64,000 bases of DNA. Origin: Corynebacterium rouxii (GTDB lineage: Bacteria; Actinomycetota; Actinomycetes; Mycobacteriales; Mycobacteriaceae). This document shows positions 36,909 to 46,546 of this stretch, piece by piece. A model generated the notes under the pieces. That model searched no databases. It saw only the letters and a program-made list of their open reading frames with translations, and was not told where the DNA came from. A program made the position numbers and the translations under genes. The stretch lies in NCBI RefSeq assembly GCF_902702935.1, contig NZ_LR738855.1, positions 1,426,001 to 1,490,000 on the forward strand. Direction: 5' to 3'. Within the stretch, counting starts at the first letter, position 1; every line of letters begins with the position of its first letter.

Positions 36909-38534
36909 CCATGCCTTCTAGGGCTCATCGACAGTTCTCTTATCGCCATCCAACCCGCTTGGAGCGGCGATAAGATATCAATCATCACGGAGCTTTGTCA
37001 TGTGATGAAAACTGCTGGAGTTACGGACAACGTCGACACGCTGATTACTGATACCCTCGCACGCGAAGAATCTGGCAGCACCGCACTCCCCCAAGGCGTT
37101 GCGATTCCACATTGCAGGACGTCAGCCGTAACGCATCCAGTGATAGCTTTGCATCGCTAGGGGAACAAGTGCTTTTCGACGACCCCCAAAACCCTGTGGA
37201 TTTAGTCTTTCTCATTGCGGTTCCGCCCAGTGCGAAAAGTGCTCACCTTAAAATTCTTTCAACCCTGGCACGAGCGCTGATCAATGAATCATTCACAGCA
37301 TCCTTGCGTACTGCGACTACTCCTGCACAGATAGAAAAATTATTTCTGCATCACTAGATTCACAAACCGCGAATGGCCAGAATAATGCACCGAGTTCTCC
37401 CATAATGATCGCGGCAATAACCACATGTCCTACTGGGATCGCCCATACCTATATGGCAGCGGATTCGCTTGCTTCAGCTGATGTAGTTATCTTTGCGACC
37501 GATATTGGAGTTCGCGACCGGGAACGATTCAAAGGAAAACGAATCCTTAAATGCAGCCCACGACAGGCTATCCGCGACCCAAACGATACCCTTAGTGCCG
37601 CACTTGCACTCATAAATACTCCAGTGAATACGGCAGCGCAGCCACAGACAACTCATCGTGTTTCGGACACAGCCTACGATTTAGAAAGAAAAATGCGCCA
37701 CGCTGCAATGACCGGTGTTTCTTACATGGATCCGTTTGTGGCAGCCGGCGGATTTCTCTTGGCCCTTGGATTTCTCTTAGGCGGCTACGACATAGCTACC
37801 GGGTGGCAGGCAATAGCCGTCCAGCATTCGCGCACCGATCTGCCCAGCCACGATGTGATCATCGATACGGCTACAGGGTAATCCCATTATTTCCAACGTT
37901 CTGACCTTTTGCTCTATCTTGGCGCAGTGCCCTTTGCAATCGGTTCAATGTCGATGCAATTTATTGTGGCGGCACTTTCGGGATACATTGCGTTTGCTAT
38001 CGCTGGACGCTCAGGAATTGCTCCAGGTTTTATTGGCGGTGCAGTGTCAGTCTTCGTTGGCGCAGGATTTTTGGTCGGGTTAGTCACAGACCTACTGTCT
38101 GGAACGCTTGCATGATGGTTTTCCACGAGACAGGTTCCAACACTTATCTCGTCGCTTATTCCCCGTAATAATAGTTTCACTCATTTCCAGTCTTTTCGTT
38201 GTTTTGATGATGCTCTTGGTTTTGGGCAAACCCCTTTCGCTATTGCTATTAGCCCTCCAAAACTGGCTAGCAGGACTATCTGGCTCTTCAGCCATCATTC
38301 TTGGTGCTGTGCTGGGACTTATGATGCGTTTTGATCTCGGCGGCCCAGTAAATAAAGCCGCATATTTATTTGCTACCGCAGGTCTTTCCACTAGTGAACT
38401 CGACAGGCTCGCATGCTCCGCATGGCGGAATTTTTGTGCTCTTTGCAATATCCCCAGCGTAGACATTCCTCTTAGCTTTACTCATTGAAGTGATCATTTC
38501 CGCTCTCATCGTAATTCTGCTGAAGCGGATTTGA
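36909..38534 (+). pseudogene. ptsF: fructose-specific PTS enzyme IIABC, decayed
   Basis: All three domains are traceable but broken. EIIA: GVAIPHCRTSAVTHPV in one frame to about 37150, then continued in another (LVFLIAVPPSAKSAHLKILS). A second shift at an A5 run near 37335 leads to EIIB (AITTCPTGIAHTYMAADS, active Cys kept), which lacks about 30 residues after SLA. EIIC has an in-frame TAA at 37879-37881, a TGA after GTLA near 38113, a third shift near a C4 run at about 38160, a deletion of about 110 residues after GLSTSELDR near 38410, and a TAG in SPA*TF near 38461. No start codon in the EIIA frame is obvious. Fructose PTS uptake should be lost. Confidence 0.92.
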
Positions 38535-38830
38535 CCTGTTCCAATCTCCACGACTTCGTACAGTAAAGACAATACGGTGGCTTAAACGACGTGTTCTAAA
38601 AGACATCAATCGCTATTGCTTTTGTGCCCGTTTGATGGCGAAAAATAAACATTCAGAATAGAATCGGACACAGGTGCTCTCAAACTGGCACGGGGTGTCA
38701 GAGGTAACCGATGCCACTGCTATGCTGCAGTACAGCATCGTTGCTCGAGGTACGTAATAAAATCGCACTGTTCGCGTAACGTGAGCTTCGATATGATGCT
38801 GCGAACAGCTAAATGAAAGGACACCAATTC
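38535..38830 (+). other. ptsH upstream region without genes
   Basis: The 296-bp gap after the ptsF remnant holds the ptsH control region only. A small repeat ATGCTG/CAGCAT near 38730 and the dyad at 38768-38808 are the only structures seen. Confidence 0.45.
38768..38808 (+). promoter_or_regulatory. ptsH promoter dyad
   Basis: CTGTTCGC (38768-38775) and GCGAACAG (38801-38808) are inverted copies around a TATGAT -10 box (38792-38797). Possible operator. Confidence 0.4.
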
Positions 38831-39097
38831 ATGGCTTCCAAGACCGTTTCTGTCGGATCCTCCGTCGGCCTGCATGCACGCCCAGCGTCGATCATTGCAG
38901 AGGCAGCCGGTGAATTTGATGAGGATATCTTCCTCACCATCGAAGGCGAAGACGATGATGAGACCGATGCAGCCTCATCTCTCATGATCATGGCTTTGGG
39001 TGCAGAGAAGGGCGATAAGGTTACTGTCACCTCCGAAAACCCTGAGGCTGTTGAGAAGATCGCAGCATTGATCGAAAAGGATCTCGACGCCGTTTAA
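38831..39097 (+). CDS. ptsH: phosphocarrier protein HPr
   Basis: 88-residue general PTS carrier. H15 in GLHARPAS is the phospho-acceptor. ATG 38831 is chosen because GAAAGG lies about 10 bases upstream; an ATG at 38813 in frame precedes that site. Acidic surface loop EGEDDDETDAASS. Monocistronic: own promoter and terminator. Confidence 0.95.
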   Translation: MASKTVSVGSSVGLHARPASIIAEAAGEFDEDIFLTIEGEDDDETDAASSLMIMALGAEKGDKVTVTSENPEAVEKIAALIEKDLDAV

Positions 39098-39117
39098 GCA
39101 ACGCCGCCACCATTATC

Positions 39118-39146
39118 AAGAGGAGAACTTTTGTTCTCCTCTTTTT
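39118..39146 (+). terminator. ptsH terminator
   Basis: AAGAGGAGAAC-TTTT-GTTCTCCTCTT followed by TTTATTT: canonical intrinsic terminator. Confidence 0.92.
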
Positions 39147-39187
39147 ATTTATCCACGCCCCTTTGGCTCCAGTCTAGATAGAAAACA

Positions 39188-39216
39188 TTGACTGTTGTTG
39201 ACATGTCATATATGAT
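39188..39216 (+). promoter_or_regulatory. promoter of the luciferase-like monooxygenase gene
   Basis: TTGACT (39188-39193), 17-bp spacer, TATGAT (39211-39216). Leader of about 38 bases with an AAAGGAAAAA ribosome site. Confidence 0.7.
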
Positions 39217-39260
39217 TGTGGATGTTAGATCACGAATACCCATTCAAAAGGAAAAATATC

Positions 39261-40379
39261 ATGCAATTCGGCATTTTCACCATCGGTGACGTTACGACAG
39301 ATCCCACCACCGGAGTTACTCCCAGCGAACACGATCGCATCAACGCAATGACACAAATTGCATTAAAGGCTGAAGAAGTAGGCCTTGATGTATTTGCAAC
39401 TGGCGAACACCACAATCCGCCATTTGTACCGTCCTCCCCTACGACGCATTTGGCTTATATTGCAGCACAAACCAAGAATATTCAGCTATCAACATCTACC
39501 ACGCTGATCACCACCAATGATCCTGTAAAAATCGCAGAAGACTATGCCTTTTTACAGCACCTTTCTGGTGGACGCGTAGACCTAATGATGGGGAGCGGAA
39601 ACACCGGCCCCGTTTACCCATGGTTTGGCAAAGATATCCGAAAAGGCATCCCACTAGCTGTCGAGAACTACCATCTACTCCGTAAGCTATGGCGTGAACC
39701 TGTGGTGAATTGGAAGGGCGAATTCCGCACTCCACTACAGAACTACACATCTACTCCAGCACCGCTGGACAACGTTCCCCCATTCGTATGGCATGGATCA
39801 ATTCGATCTGTGCAGATCGCCGAACAAGCAGCGTTTTATGGCGATGGATTCTTCCATAACAATATTTTCTGGAATAAAGAGCACACTGCTCAAATGGTCA
39901 ATATTTACCGCCAACGATTTGAAAAATACGGACACGGTCGCGCAGATCAAGCCATCGTTGGACTCGGTGGCCAAGTATTTATCGGTGAGACTGAGGCAGA
40001 AGCAAAGAAATTCTTCCGCCCTTACTTTGACAATGCACCAGTTTATGGGCACGGTCCAAGCCTTGAAGAGTTCACAGAACTTACACCTTTGACAGTTGGC
40101 ACTGTTGAACAAGTCATCGAACGTACTATGCAGTTCGCTGATTGGGTTGGTGACTATCAGCGTCAGCTCTTCCTTATCGACCACGCTGGGTTACCCCTTG
40201 AAGTTGTTCTTAGCCAAATCGAAATCTTAGGCACCCAAGTTGTTCCCGAGCTTCGTCGTCGCATGGAAGAACGTCGGCCTGACCATGTTCCATCTGATCC
40301 TCCAAGTCACTCGTTCCTCAAAGCCAATCCGGAGCACCCGCACTTTTTAGTCGAACCAGGTAAAGCATCCGCAAAATAG
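39261..40379 (+). CDS. luciferase-like (LLM) flavin-dependent oxidoreductase, CE1758-type
   Basis: 372-residue FMNH2-dependent monooxygenase-like protein of unknown substrate. Family features: MQFGIFTIGDV N-terminus, FATGEHHNPPFVPSSPTTHLAYIAAQT, LQHLSGGRVDLMMGSGNTGPVYPWFG and FVWHGSIRS. ATG 39261 has a good ribosome site; an in-frame ATG at 39216 falls in the -10 box. The next gene encodes a flavin reductase, and the two-gene set is the one called CE1758/CE1759 in corynebacteria. Confidence 0.88.
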   Translation: MQFGIFTIGDVTTDPTTGVTPSEHDRINAMTQIALKAEEVGLDVFATGEHHNPPFVPSSPTTHLAYIAAQTKNIQLSTSTTLITTNDPVKIAEDYAFLQHLSGGRVDLMMGSGNTGPVYPWFGKDIRKGIPLAVENYHLLRKLWREPVVNWKGEFRTPLQNYTSTPAPLDNVPPFVWHGSIRSVQIAEQAAFYGDGFFHNNIFWNKEHTAQMVNIYRQRFEKYGHGRADQAIVGLGGQVFIGETEAEAKKFFRPYFDNAPVYGHGPSLEEFTELTPLTVGTVEQVIERTMQFADWVGDYQRQLFLIDHAGLPLEVVLSQIEILGTQVVPELRRRMEERRPDHVPSDPPSHSFLKANPEHPHFLVEPGKASAK

Positions 40380-40437
40380 GTGTACGGACCATCAGGCTTC
40401 CTTGGATAAACGTGAAAGGAGAAGGTAAAAATACATT

Positions 40438-41103
40438 ATGCGTACACTGACAGTCATTTCCGCAGGTCTTAGCACTCCTTCATCAACCCGCCAGATCGCA
40501 GACTCAATATCTGAAGCTGTAACCGCAGCGGTTTCTGCCCGCGGCGAAGCCCTCAGTGTTTCGACTATCGAGCTAAGTGAACTTATCCCAGATCTCATGA
40601 CAGCTATGACGACTGGGGTACACACGACCAAATTAGAAGAGATTACGTCAGCTCTTTCGGCTTCAGATGGACTCGTTGTAGCGACGCCTGTCTTTAAAGC
40701 TAGCTACACCGGTTTATTCAAAATGTTCTTCGACGTACTTGATACCGATGCGTTGACCGGTATGCCCACGGTCATCGCTGCTACAGCTGGTACTGCGCGA
40801 CATTCTTTGGTCCTCGATTATGCGCTACGTCCATTGTTGTCTTATATGCGGGCGGTGGTAGTCCCCACTGGAGTTTTTGCAGCTACCGAAGATTTCGGAG
40901 GCCCAGAAGGAGCGGAATTCAATAAGCGAATCGCTCGTGCTGCAGGAGAACTTGCAAGCCTCATTGTCGAGGAATCCGGCAACGTTGGTGGACTAGGTGG
41001 CGTCACTGCCGAAGGACAAAACGTTCGTAAACGTCATTCCGGTTCCGACCCTTTGGACGAATTGACAAATTTTGAAGATATGCTCAAGGGACATAGCGGT
41101 TAA
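40438..41103 (+). CDS. LLM-partnered NAD(P)H-dependent FMN reductase, CE1759-type
   Basis: 221-residue flavodoxin-like reductase. SAGLSTPSSTRQIADSI binds the FMN phosphate; ATPVFKASYTGLFKMFFDVL is the NADPH:FMN reductase signature. It should supply reduced FMN to the monooxygenase encoded 58 bp upstream. RBS GAAAGGAGAAGG. Ends in a terminator shared with uraA. Confidence 0.9.
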   Translation: MRTLTVISAGLSTPSSTRQIADSISEAVTAAVSARGEALSVSTIELSELIPDLMTAMTTGVHTTKLEEITSALSASDGLVVATPVFKASYTGLFKMFFDVLDTDALTGMPTVIAATAGTARHSLVLDYALRPLLSYMRAVVVPTGVFAATEDFGGPEGAEFNKRIARAAGELASLIVEESGNVGGLGGVTAEGQNVRKRHSGSDPLDELTNFEDMLKGHSG

Positions 41104-41118
41104 ATACGTTACCTACAT

Positions 41119-41168
41119 AAAAACGATTGCGCCCGAAAACCTGCAGGTTTTCGGGCGCAATCGTTTTT
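41119..41168. terminator. zero-loop palindromic bidirectional terminator
   Basis: A perfect 50-bp palindrome (25-bp arms, centre CCTG/CAGG) with A and T runs at its ends. Confidence 0.92.
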
Positions 41169-41169
41169 A

Positions 41170-42456
41170 TTAGAAACGTGCGTTGTTTCCTTCGCCTACA
41201 CGAAGGTACAACCACTTGAATACAGGATAGAAGACGATAATACCCATTGAGCCCCAAGCGATTCCTTGAAGCTCGATTCCACCAATCATTAAGGTGAGAT
41301 TACCGATACCGGCGATAAGCGCCACAGCTGCTGCTGTGAGATTAACTGGGTTATTGAAGTTAACCTTGTTGTCTTGCCAGATACGAACGCCAAGCATGCC
41401 GATCAATCCATAAAGAACTAATGCAGCACCACCAAGAACACCAGTTGGAATAGTAAAAATTAGGGCTCCAAATTTTGGAATGAAGGCAAGCACCACAGCT
41501 GTAAGTGCTGCTACCCAGTATGCCGCTGTGGAATAGACTTTGGTAGCCGCCATGACACCGATATTTTCGGCATATGTCGTTGTTCCTGAGCCACCGAATG
41601 CACCTGCAAAAGTTGTTCCGATACCGTCCGCAATTAGGGCATCGCCAGCCAAATCATCGAGGTTACGCCCAGTCATTTCGCCCACGGCTTTAACATGTCC
41701 GACGTTTTCAGCAATCAAAACAATAACCACTGGCAGCGTTACTAAAATAGCGTGTGTTGTGAATTCTGGCGTATGAAATTGTGGGAAACCAATCCAAGCC
41801 GCCTCCCGAATACTATCGCTCGCACCTTCAGCAAGATTGCCGGTTATAGCTGCAAAAACCCAACCAATGATCACACCAATAAGAATTCCTAGGCGAGCAA
41901 CCATGCCACGCCCGGCAACCGTAAACAGCAAAATGCTCGCTAATGTTACACCCGCAACTAATGGCTGAGTTTGAAAGTTTCCAGCTGCACTTGGAGCTAA
42001 GTTGAGACCAATCAAAGCAACGATGGCACCGGTCACTGCGGGAGGCATGACCAAATCAATTACTTTCCTGCCTGCGGCTTTAACAATAAATCCCACAAGA
42101 ATTAAGGCCAGGCCAGTAGCAACAACGCCACCGAGTTGTACACCAATCCCCTCTCCTTGAGAAGCCATCAAAGGCGCAATAAATCCAAAGGAACTTCCCA
42201 AGTACGAAGGAAGGCGATTCCTCGTAATAAGAAGAAACACCATCGTGCTAATTCCGGAGAATAGCAAGGTGGTGTTTACAGGAAATCCAGTGAGGGTTGG
42301 AACCAACAATGTAGCGCCAAACATAGCGATCACATGTTGCATTCCAATGCCTATGGTTCGGCTCCAACTGAGCCTTTCTTCAGGCGCAACAACTGCGCCC
42401 GATGCGATGGTCTTGCCATCTCCGTGTAGGGTCCAACCCCAAGATGCTGTACTCAC
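41170..42456 (-). CDS. uraA: uracil/xanthine permease, NCS2 family
   Basis: 428-residue nucleobase:cation symporter with 12-14 hydrophobic segments. Family motifs: QHVIAMFGATLLVPTLTG (TM1), SYLGSSFGFIAP (TM3) and AENVGHVKAVGEMTGRNLDD (the NCS2 signature region, with the substrate-contacting Glu) followed by GIGTTFAGAFGGSGTTTYAENIGVM. The latter is UraA-type, so uracil is the likely substrate; xanthine cannot be excluded. Separate transcription unit downstream of hflX, 82 bp away. Confidence 0.88.
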   Translation of the reverse strand: MSTASWGWTLHGDGKTIASGAVVAPEERLSWSRTIGIGMQHVIAMFGATLLVPTLTGFPVNTTLLFSGISTMVFLLITRNRLPSYLGSSFGFIAPLMASQGEGIGVQLGGVVATGLALILVGFIVKAAGRKVIDLVMPPAVTGAIVALIGLNLAPSAAGNFQTQPLVAGVTLASILLFTVAGRGMVARLGILIGVIIGWVFAAITGNLAEGASDSIREAAWIGFPQFHTPEFTTHAILVTLPVVIVLIAENVGHVKAVGEMTGRNLDDLAGDALIADGIGTTFAGAFGGSGTTTYAENIGVMAATKVYSTAAYWVAALTAVVLAFIPKFGALIFTIPTGVLGGAALVLYGLIGMLGVRIWQDNKVNFNNPVNLTAAAVALIAGIGNLTLMIGGIELQGIAWGSMGIIVFYPVFKWLYLRVGEGNNARF

Positions 42457-42538
42457 GAAACCTCATTATGGCTCCCAAACACGAAATAAAACAAATACAA
42501 CGCCATGGGGCTACCCCATTGCGGATGGAGTCAGATGC

Positions 42539-44149
42539 TTAATCGACTCGTAGCTCACTAAGTTCCGCCGCGATAGCAGCCGGTAACCGAACGTCGATAA
42601 GCGTGCCTTCTGCTTCATATTCTTCACTGAGAACCGTGCCATTGCTGTGAAGACGTGACACGATATCTCCACGAGTGTAAGGAACGAGCAAGCGTACATG
42701 AGTATCGAGGGTATTAAGAAACTGTTCTACCCGCATTTCTAACTCGGGTATTCCTTCTGTAGTCTTCGCAGATACGAAGACTACATCATCAAGAGCGTGA
42801 CGCAGTTCAGCCAAAACTAATGGGTCAGCTTGGTCAATTTTGTTGACCACAATAATCTCCGGCGGTGCATCTACTTTAAGCTCACGAACGATTTCCGATA
42901 CCACCGTATTAACGGCTTCGATTTGTTTGAGAGGAAATGGATCAGACCCATCAACAACATGAAGGACCAGATCAGCATCAACGACTTCTTCCAAAGTGGA
43001 TCTAAACGACTCCACTAATTGAGTCGGAAGGTGACGCACAAAGCCGACCGTATCGGTAAACACCACCGCGCGACCATCTGCAAGCTCCGCACGTCGTGTT
43101 GTTGGATCCAATGTTGCGAACAATGCATCTTCTACCAAAACACCAGCGCCGGTCATAGCGTTGATGAGTGAAGATTTTCCAGCATTCGTATACCCAGCAA
43201 TGGCGATTTGAGGAATCGTTGACTGCTTTCGCTGCGACCGTTTAACCTCACGAGCCGTCTTCATACCCGCGATCTCTTTGCGCAGTTTAGCCATATCAGA
43301 ACGTAAGCGTCGCCGATCGGCTTCGATTTTTGTCTCACCAGGGCCACGAAGACCAACGCCGCCATTGGAGCCGGCACGACCACCAGCCTGACGCGATAGC
43401 GCGCCACCCCAACCACGAACTCGAGTAATGAGGTACTCCATCTGAGCCAAGCTCACTTGGGCTTTGCCTTCTTTGGATTTCGCATGTTGAGCAAAAATGT
43501 CCAAGATCAGCATTGTGCGATCAATGACTTTGACATCGAGGGCTTTTTCCAACGCAATCATCTGACTCGGCGATAACTCACCGTCGCAAATAACCGTATC
43601 GACGCCTGTCGACGCCACTATTTCCTTGAGCTCAGACACCTTGCCGGAACCGATATAAGTACCCGGATCGGGCTTATCACGCTTTTGGTACAACACTTCG
43701 ACCACGTCTGCACCAGCGGTCTCCGCCAGCGAAGCCAATTCATTCATATTTGCTTCGATCTCTGCAGTCGTGCCCTTAGTCCACACCCCGACTAGGATGA
43801 CACGTTCCAATCGCAACTTACGATATTCCACGTCATAGCCGTCGTCCTGATCTGTCGCATGGATCTCTGAACCACGCGTCAACGACCTTAAACTCGATCG
43901 AGCTTCAAGATCTAATTCACCGACAGTCGGTGTGTGGTCAGCCACATTCATATGCTCTTCCGACACCGCTTTTGTCGCAATCAAGCCAGTAAAATCCTCG
44001 CCCTCATCCGCAGAGCGAGTCACAGGTTTATGATCGCTAAACGCACGCGCCAAAAGCTCATCATGTGAGCTATAGGTTTTGCCTCCTTGAACAGCAAGAA
44101 TGTGAGACTGTGCGCTAGATTCCGAGTTTTTAAAAGTATTGTTTGTCAT
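42539..44149 (-). CDS. hflX: ribosome-splitting GTPase HflX
   Basis: 536-residue GTPase that associates with the 50S subunit. N-terminal HflX domain (VGSGKVSELKEI-like GTYIGSGKVSELKEI, ELSPSQMIALEKALDVKVIDRT), the RGPGETKIEADRR loop, then G1 GYTNAGKSSLINAM, G3 DTVGF and G4 NKID. An N-terminal extension of about 100 residues carries acidic and Ser-rich sequence. Typical neighbour of dapF/miaA in actinobacteria. Confidence 0.95.
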   Translation of the reverse strand: MTNNTFKNSESSAQSHILAVQGGKTYSSHDELLARAFSDHKPVTRSADEGEDFTGLIATKAVSEEHMNVADHTPTVGELDLEARSSLRSLTRGSEIHATDQDDGYDVEYRKLRLERVILVGVWTKGTTAEIEANMNELASLAETAGADVVEVLYQKRDKPDPGTYIGSGKVSELKEIVASTGVDTVICDGELSPSQMIALEKALDVKVIDRTMLILDIFAQHAKSKEGKAQVSLAQMEYLITRVRGWGGALSRQAGGRAGSNGGVGLRGPGETKIEADRRRLRSDMAKLRKEIAGMKTAREVKRSQRKQSTIPQIAIAGYTNAGKSSLINAMTGAGVLVEDALFATLDPTTRRAELADGRAVVFTDTVGFVRHLPTQLVESFRSTLEEVVDADLVLHVVDGSDPFPLKQIEAVNTVVSEIVRELKVDAPPEIIVVNKIDQADPLVLAELRHALDDVVFVSAKTTEGIPELEMRVEQFLNTLDTHVRLLVPYTRGDIVSRLHSNGTVLSEEYEAEGTLIDVRLPAAIAAELSELRVD

Positions 44150-44293
44150 CGTTGTTACACATTCTTCCAGTTTCTTGATGGTGCGGCCACCTTTTACGGG
44201 GATTCTCGCTGACAGCGAACACTTTATTCACCCACCTACAAGAAGCCGTCTCGATGCCCGAGTTCTGGACGATAGAAGTTACAATCGTAGATT

Positions 44294-45043
44294 ATGAGCA
44301 ATGACCTCCTCAGCATCGGAATGACCTTCGATAAATGGCAAGATGCCGTCGAAGCAGCAATTGCCACGGACAATCTCACTGTTACAGGAGAAGTACGCGG
44401 TGGACAACTCATCCAATACACCGATGAGTCTGGTGCAAACATTAATATCTTGGCCGTCGAACCGTTTGCTACTTTCGCTGGATTCCAATCCACAACTATG
44501 ACCTTTGCCCACGTCAGTATGATTAATGATGTTCTTGCGTTGTGTGACATCGTGGACTACAACGGAGAATCCATCACATCCATTACCTGTAATTTGGCCC
44601 AAGGTCCTCTTCTGGTCGACGAGCCTGAACAACGGTGGCAGCAGCTCGGCGTAACAGCATTAGCGTATAATGTCGCACTACATGCCACAGAGGCAGAGTA
44701 TCTAACCGCCAATCCCAACGGACGCCTCGGAGAATTACTCAGTAATGGCGCTGCCATTGTTGCAGAAGGAAACGGCTCTAACACCCCAGACGCTTCCGCA
44801 CATTTCGCTGCCCGAGTTTTGTCTGCGGAGTACCTCACAAACGCTCTTACCGGGGAACAATTCATTCATGTAACAGTGGATGGAAACTTCCCCTTTGACA
44901 TTTGCTTACCCGCGAGCGTGCCGCTTCCCGAACGTGACATGATCCTAGAAGCAGACGCAGTGCTAGTAGGATCCGTCGTTATCCCACAAGGTGGAGGATG
45001 CGGCGGTGGTGGCGGCTGCGGCGGCTGCGGTTGCGGCCACTAA
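44294..45043 (+). CDS. unknown protein with Gly/Cys-rich C-terminal tail
   Basis: 249 residues, no membrane segment or signal. Residues 1-230 look like a soluble alpha/beta protein (TFDKWQDAVEAAIATDNL, FAHVSMINDVLALCDIVDY, GRLGELLSNGAAIVAEGNG). The last 17 residues consist only of Gly and five Cys ending in GCGH, a possible metal-binding tail. Divergent from hflX; the next gene starts 77 bases after it. I do not recognise the family. Confidence 0.75.
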   Translation: MSNDLLSIGMTFDKWQDAVEAAIATDNLTVTGEVRGGQLIQYTDESGANINILAVEPFATFAGFQSTTMTFAHVSMINDVLALCDIVDYNGESITSITCNLAQGPLLVDEPEQRWQQLGVTALAYNVALHATEAEYLTANPNGRLGELLSNGAAIVAEGNGSNTPDASAHFAARVLSAEYLTNALTGEQFIHVTVDGNFPFDICLPASVPLPERDMILEADAVLVGSVVIPQGGGCGGGGGCGGCGCGH

Positions 45044-45119
45044 GGTTGCATTTAACGAATCACATGGATTTACCGCCAAAATCGTAATTGCCACAACTCG
45101 ATGGAAGGAGCGAGACACT

Positions 45120-45644
45120 ATGCCAGAATTTGCTGGACTGGAAAATTCCTCGCGGCTGCCTTGGTGGCCGTATCTAGTTATCGCTCTTTCTTGTTGTGTC
45201 TTAATTTGGCTGCTCAAAACGCCCGGTATCTTCTTGAGCATTATCCTTTTTATCGCGATCTATTACATGATCGATCATCGCCCCAACCGTGCAGAAATTG
45301 ATTCTCTACGGTCATCAGTCATCTTATCCGTAGAAGATATCGAAGATATCGAGGAACAATATAATCGCTTTGCACACGGATCAGATGCTTCCAGTATTGC
45401 TGATCGCACACTAAAACGCCCCGAACTGCTCAATACTTTTAGTACCGTTCCTGAGATCGAAAGTTTCCACTATTTACTTTCGAATTCAGACCGCTTTATT
45501 CAACGTGTACGTCTTCATCTCAACAAGTCTCTGAATACCTCTCAGTTAGAAAAACTTCTCGACATCACCGATCAGAGAGCATCTCAACTTCAGCAGGCGT
45601 GGACCGACGCACGCCAAGCCGCGCGTCGGCACACTGAAAACTAG
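45120..45644 (+). CDS. small membrane protein of unknown function
   Basis: 174 residues from ATG 45120 with AAGGAG about 11 bases upstream; a longer frame begins inside the previous gene and is unlikely. Two hydrophobic segments (about residues 17-32 and 37-50, WWPYLVIALSCCVLIW, IFLSIILFIAIYYMI) precede a soluble helical C-terminus with an acidic VEDIEDIEEQYNRFA stretch. Probably cotranscribed with the Gly/Cys-tail gene and convergent with dapF, only 8 bp away. Confidence 0.75.
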   Translation: MPEFAGLENSSRLPWWPYLVIALSCCVLIWLLKTPGIFLSIILFIAIYYMIDHRPNRAEIDSLRSSVILSVEDIEDIEEQYNRFAHGSDASSIADRTLKRPELLNTFSTVPEIESFHYLLSNSDRFIQRVRLHLNKSLNTSQLEKLLDITDQRASQLQQAWTDARQAARRHTEN

Positions 45645-45652
45645 CTTTCAGA

Positions 45653-46546
45653 TTAGTTTTTCTTCAAGCCGGCCAGATTGATATTTCCCGAGGCGACGAT
45701 TCGTGAGGGCCCAGTCAAAGTTGATTCATCCCCCTGAATCGTCACCGTGACCTTACCGCCTGGAACCACTACAACCACTTCCCCATCGGCATATCCGGCA
45801 TCAGCTAATGCCGCGCGAGCTGTAGCCACAGTGCCAGTTCCGCAGCTTCGAGTTTCTCCAACTCCTCGCTCAAAAACACGCATATGCGTAACGCCTTGAA
45901 CTAAAGGCGTAGCGATTTCGACGTTTACACCTTCTGGGAAAAACATCGAGTCAAATGATGGTTTGACTAAATCAAGATTTTTAATATCTTCTCGACTGTA
46001 CCCAGGGACAACACATGCTAGGTGCGGGTTACCCATATCAACGCCCAAACCAGCGAATTGTTGCGACCCAATTGTGCATGTAGATACGCCTGTGACTTCC
46101 GCCGATCCCATAGCAACCGTAACTTCAGCCTGTGAATCATCAAAGCTACGTACTTTGACAAAACGTGCCCCGGCGCGGGTACCTACAACAAACTCGTCTT
46201 CGTCCTTAATCCCATGCGCTCGTACCCAATGTGCAAAGACTCGCGTTCCATTACCACACATTTGAGCAGTTGATCCATCTGCATTGTAGTAATCCATAAA
46301 CACATCGGTCGCTGCTACTCCATCTGGAAGGGCTGTAAGAACTCCTGTATTAAGCAGCGCTTGAGCTGTTGCTACGCGTAGAAGTCCGTCGCCACCAATT
46401 CCACTTCGGCGATCACATAGTGCAGCAATAAAATCTGGTGTGAGCTGAATTTTCGCATCTAAGTCGGGGATGATAACGAAATCGTTTTCCGTGCCGTGCC
46501 CTTTATAGAAGGCCAACTGTGCATCGTGAGCGTTCATATAGGTCAT
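45653..46546 (-). CDS. dapF: diaminopimelate epimerase
   Basis: Converts LL- to meso-diaminopimelate for lysine and peptidoglycan. 297 residues from ATG 46544-46546, which overlaps the miaA stop (ATGA). The catalytic cysteines are C97 ([12 protein letters not shown]) and C235 ([12 protein letters not shown]). [14 protein letters not shown] is the family N-terminus. A longer frame to 46597 is overruled by the coupling. Confidence 0.96.
   Translation of the reverse strand: MTYMNAHDAQLAFYKGHGTENDFVIIPDLDAKIQLTPDFIAALCDRRSGIGGDGLLRVATAQALLNTGVLTALPDGVAATDVFMDYYNADGSTAQMCGNGTRVFAHWVRAHGIKDEDEFVVGTRAGARFVKVRSFDDSQAEVTVAMGSAEVTGVSTCTIGSQQFAGLGVDMGNPHLACVVPGYSREDIKNLDLVKPSFDSMFFPEGVNVEIATPLVQGVTHMRVFERGVGETRSCGTGTVATARAALADAGYADGEVVVVVPGGKVTVTIQGDESTLTGPSRIVASGNINLAGLKKN

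Noticed and set aside
45638..45661. AAAACTA...TAGTTTT repeat between the small membrane protein gene and dapF
   Set aside because: AT-rich 7-bp arms spanning both stop codons; too weak to call a terminator.
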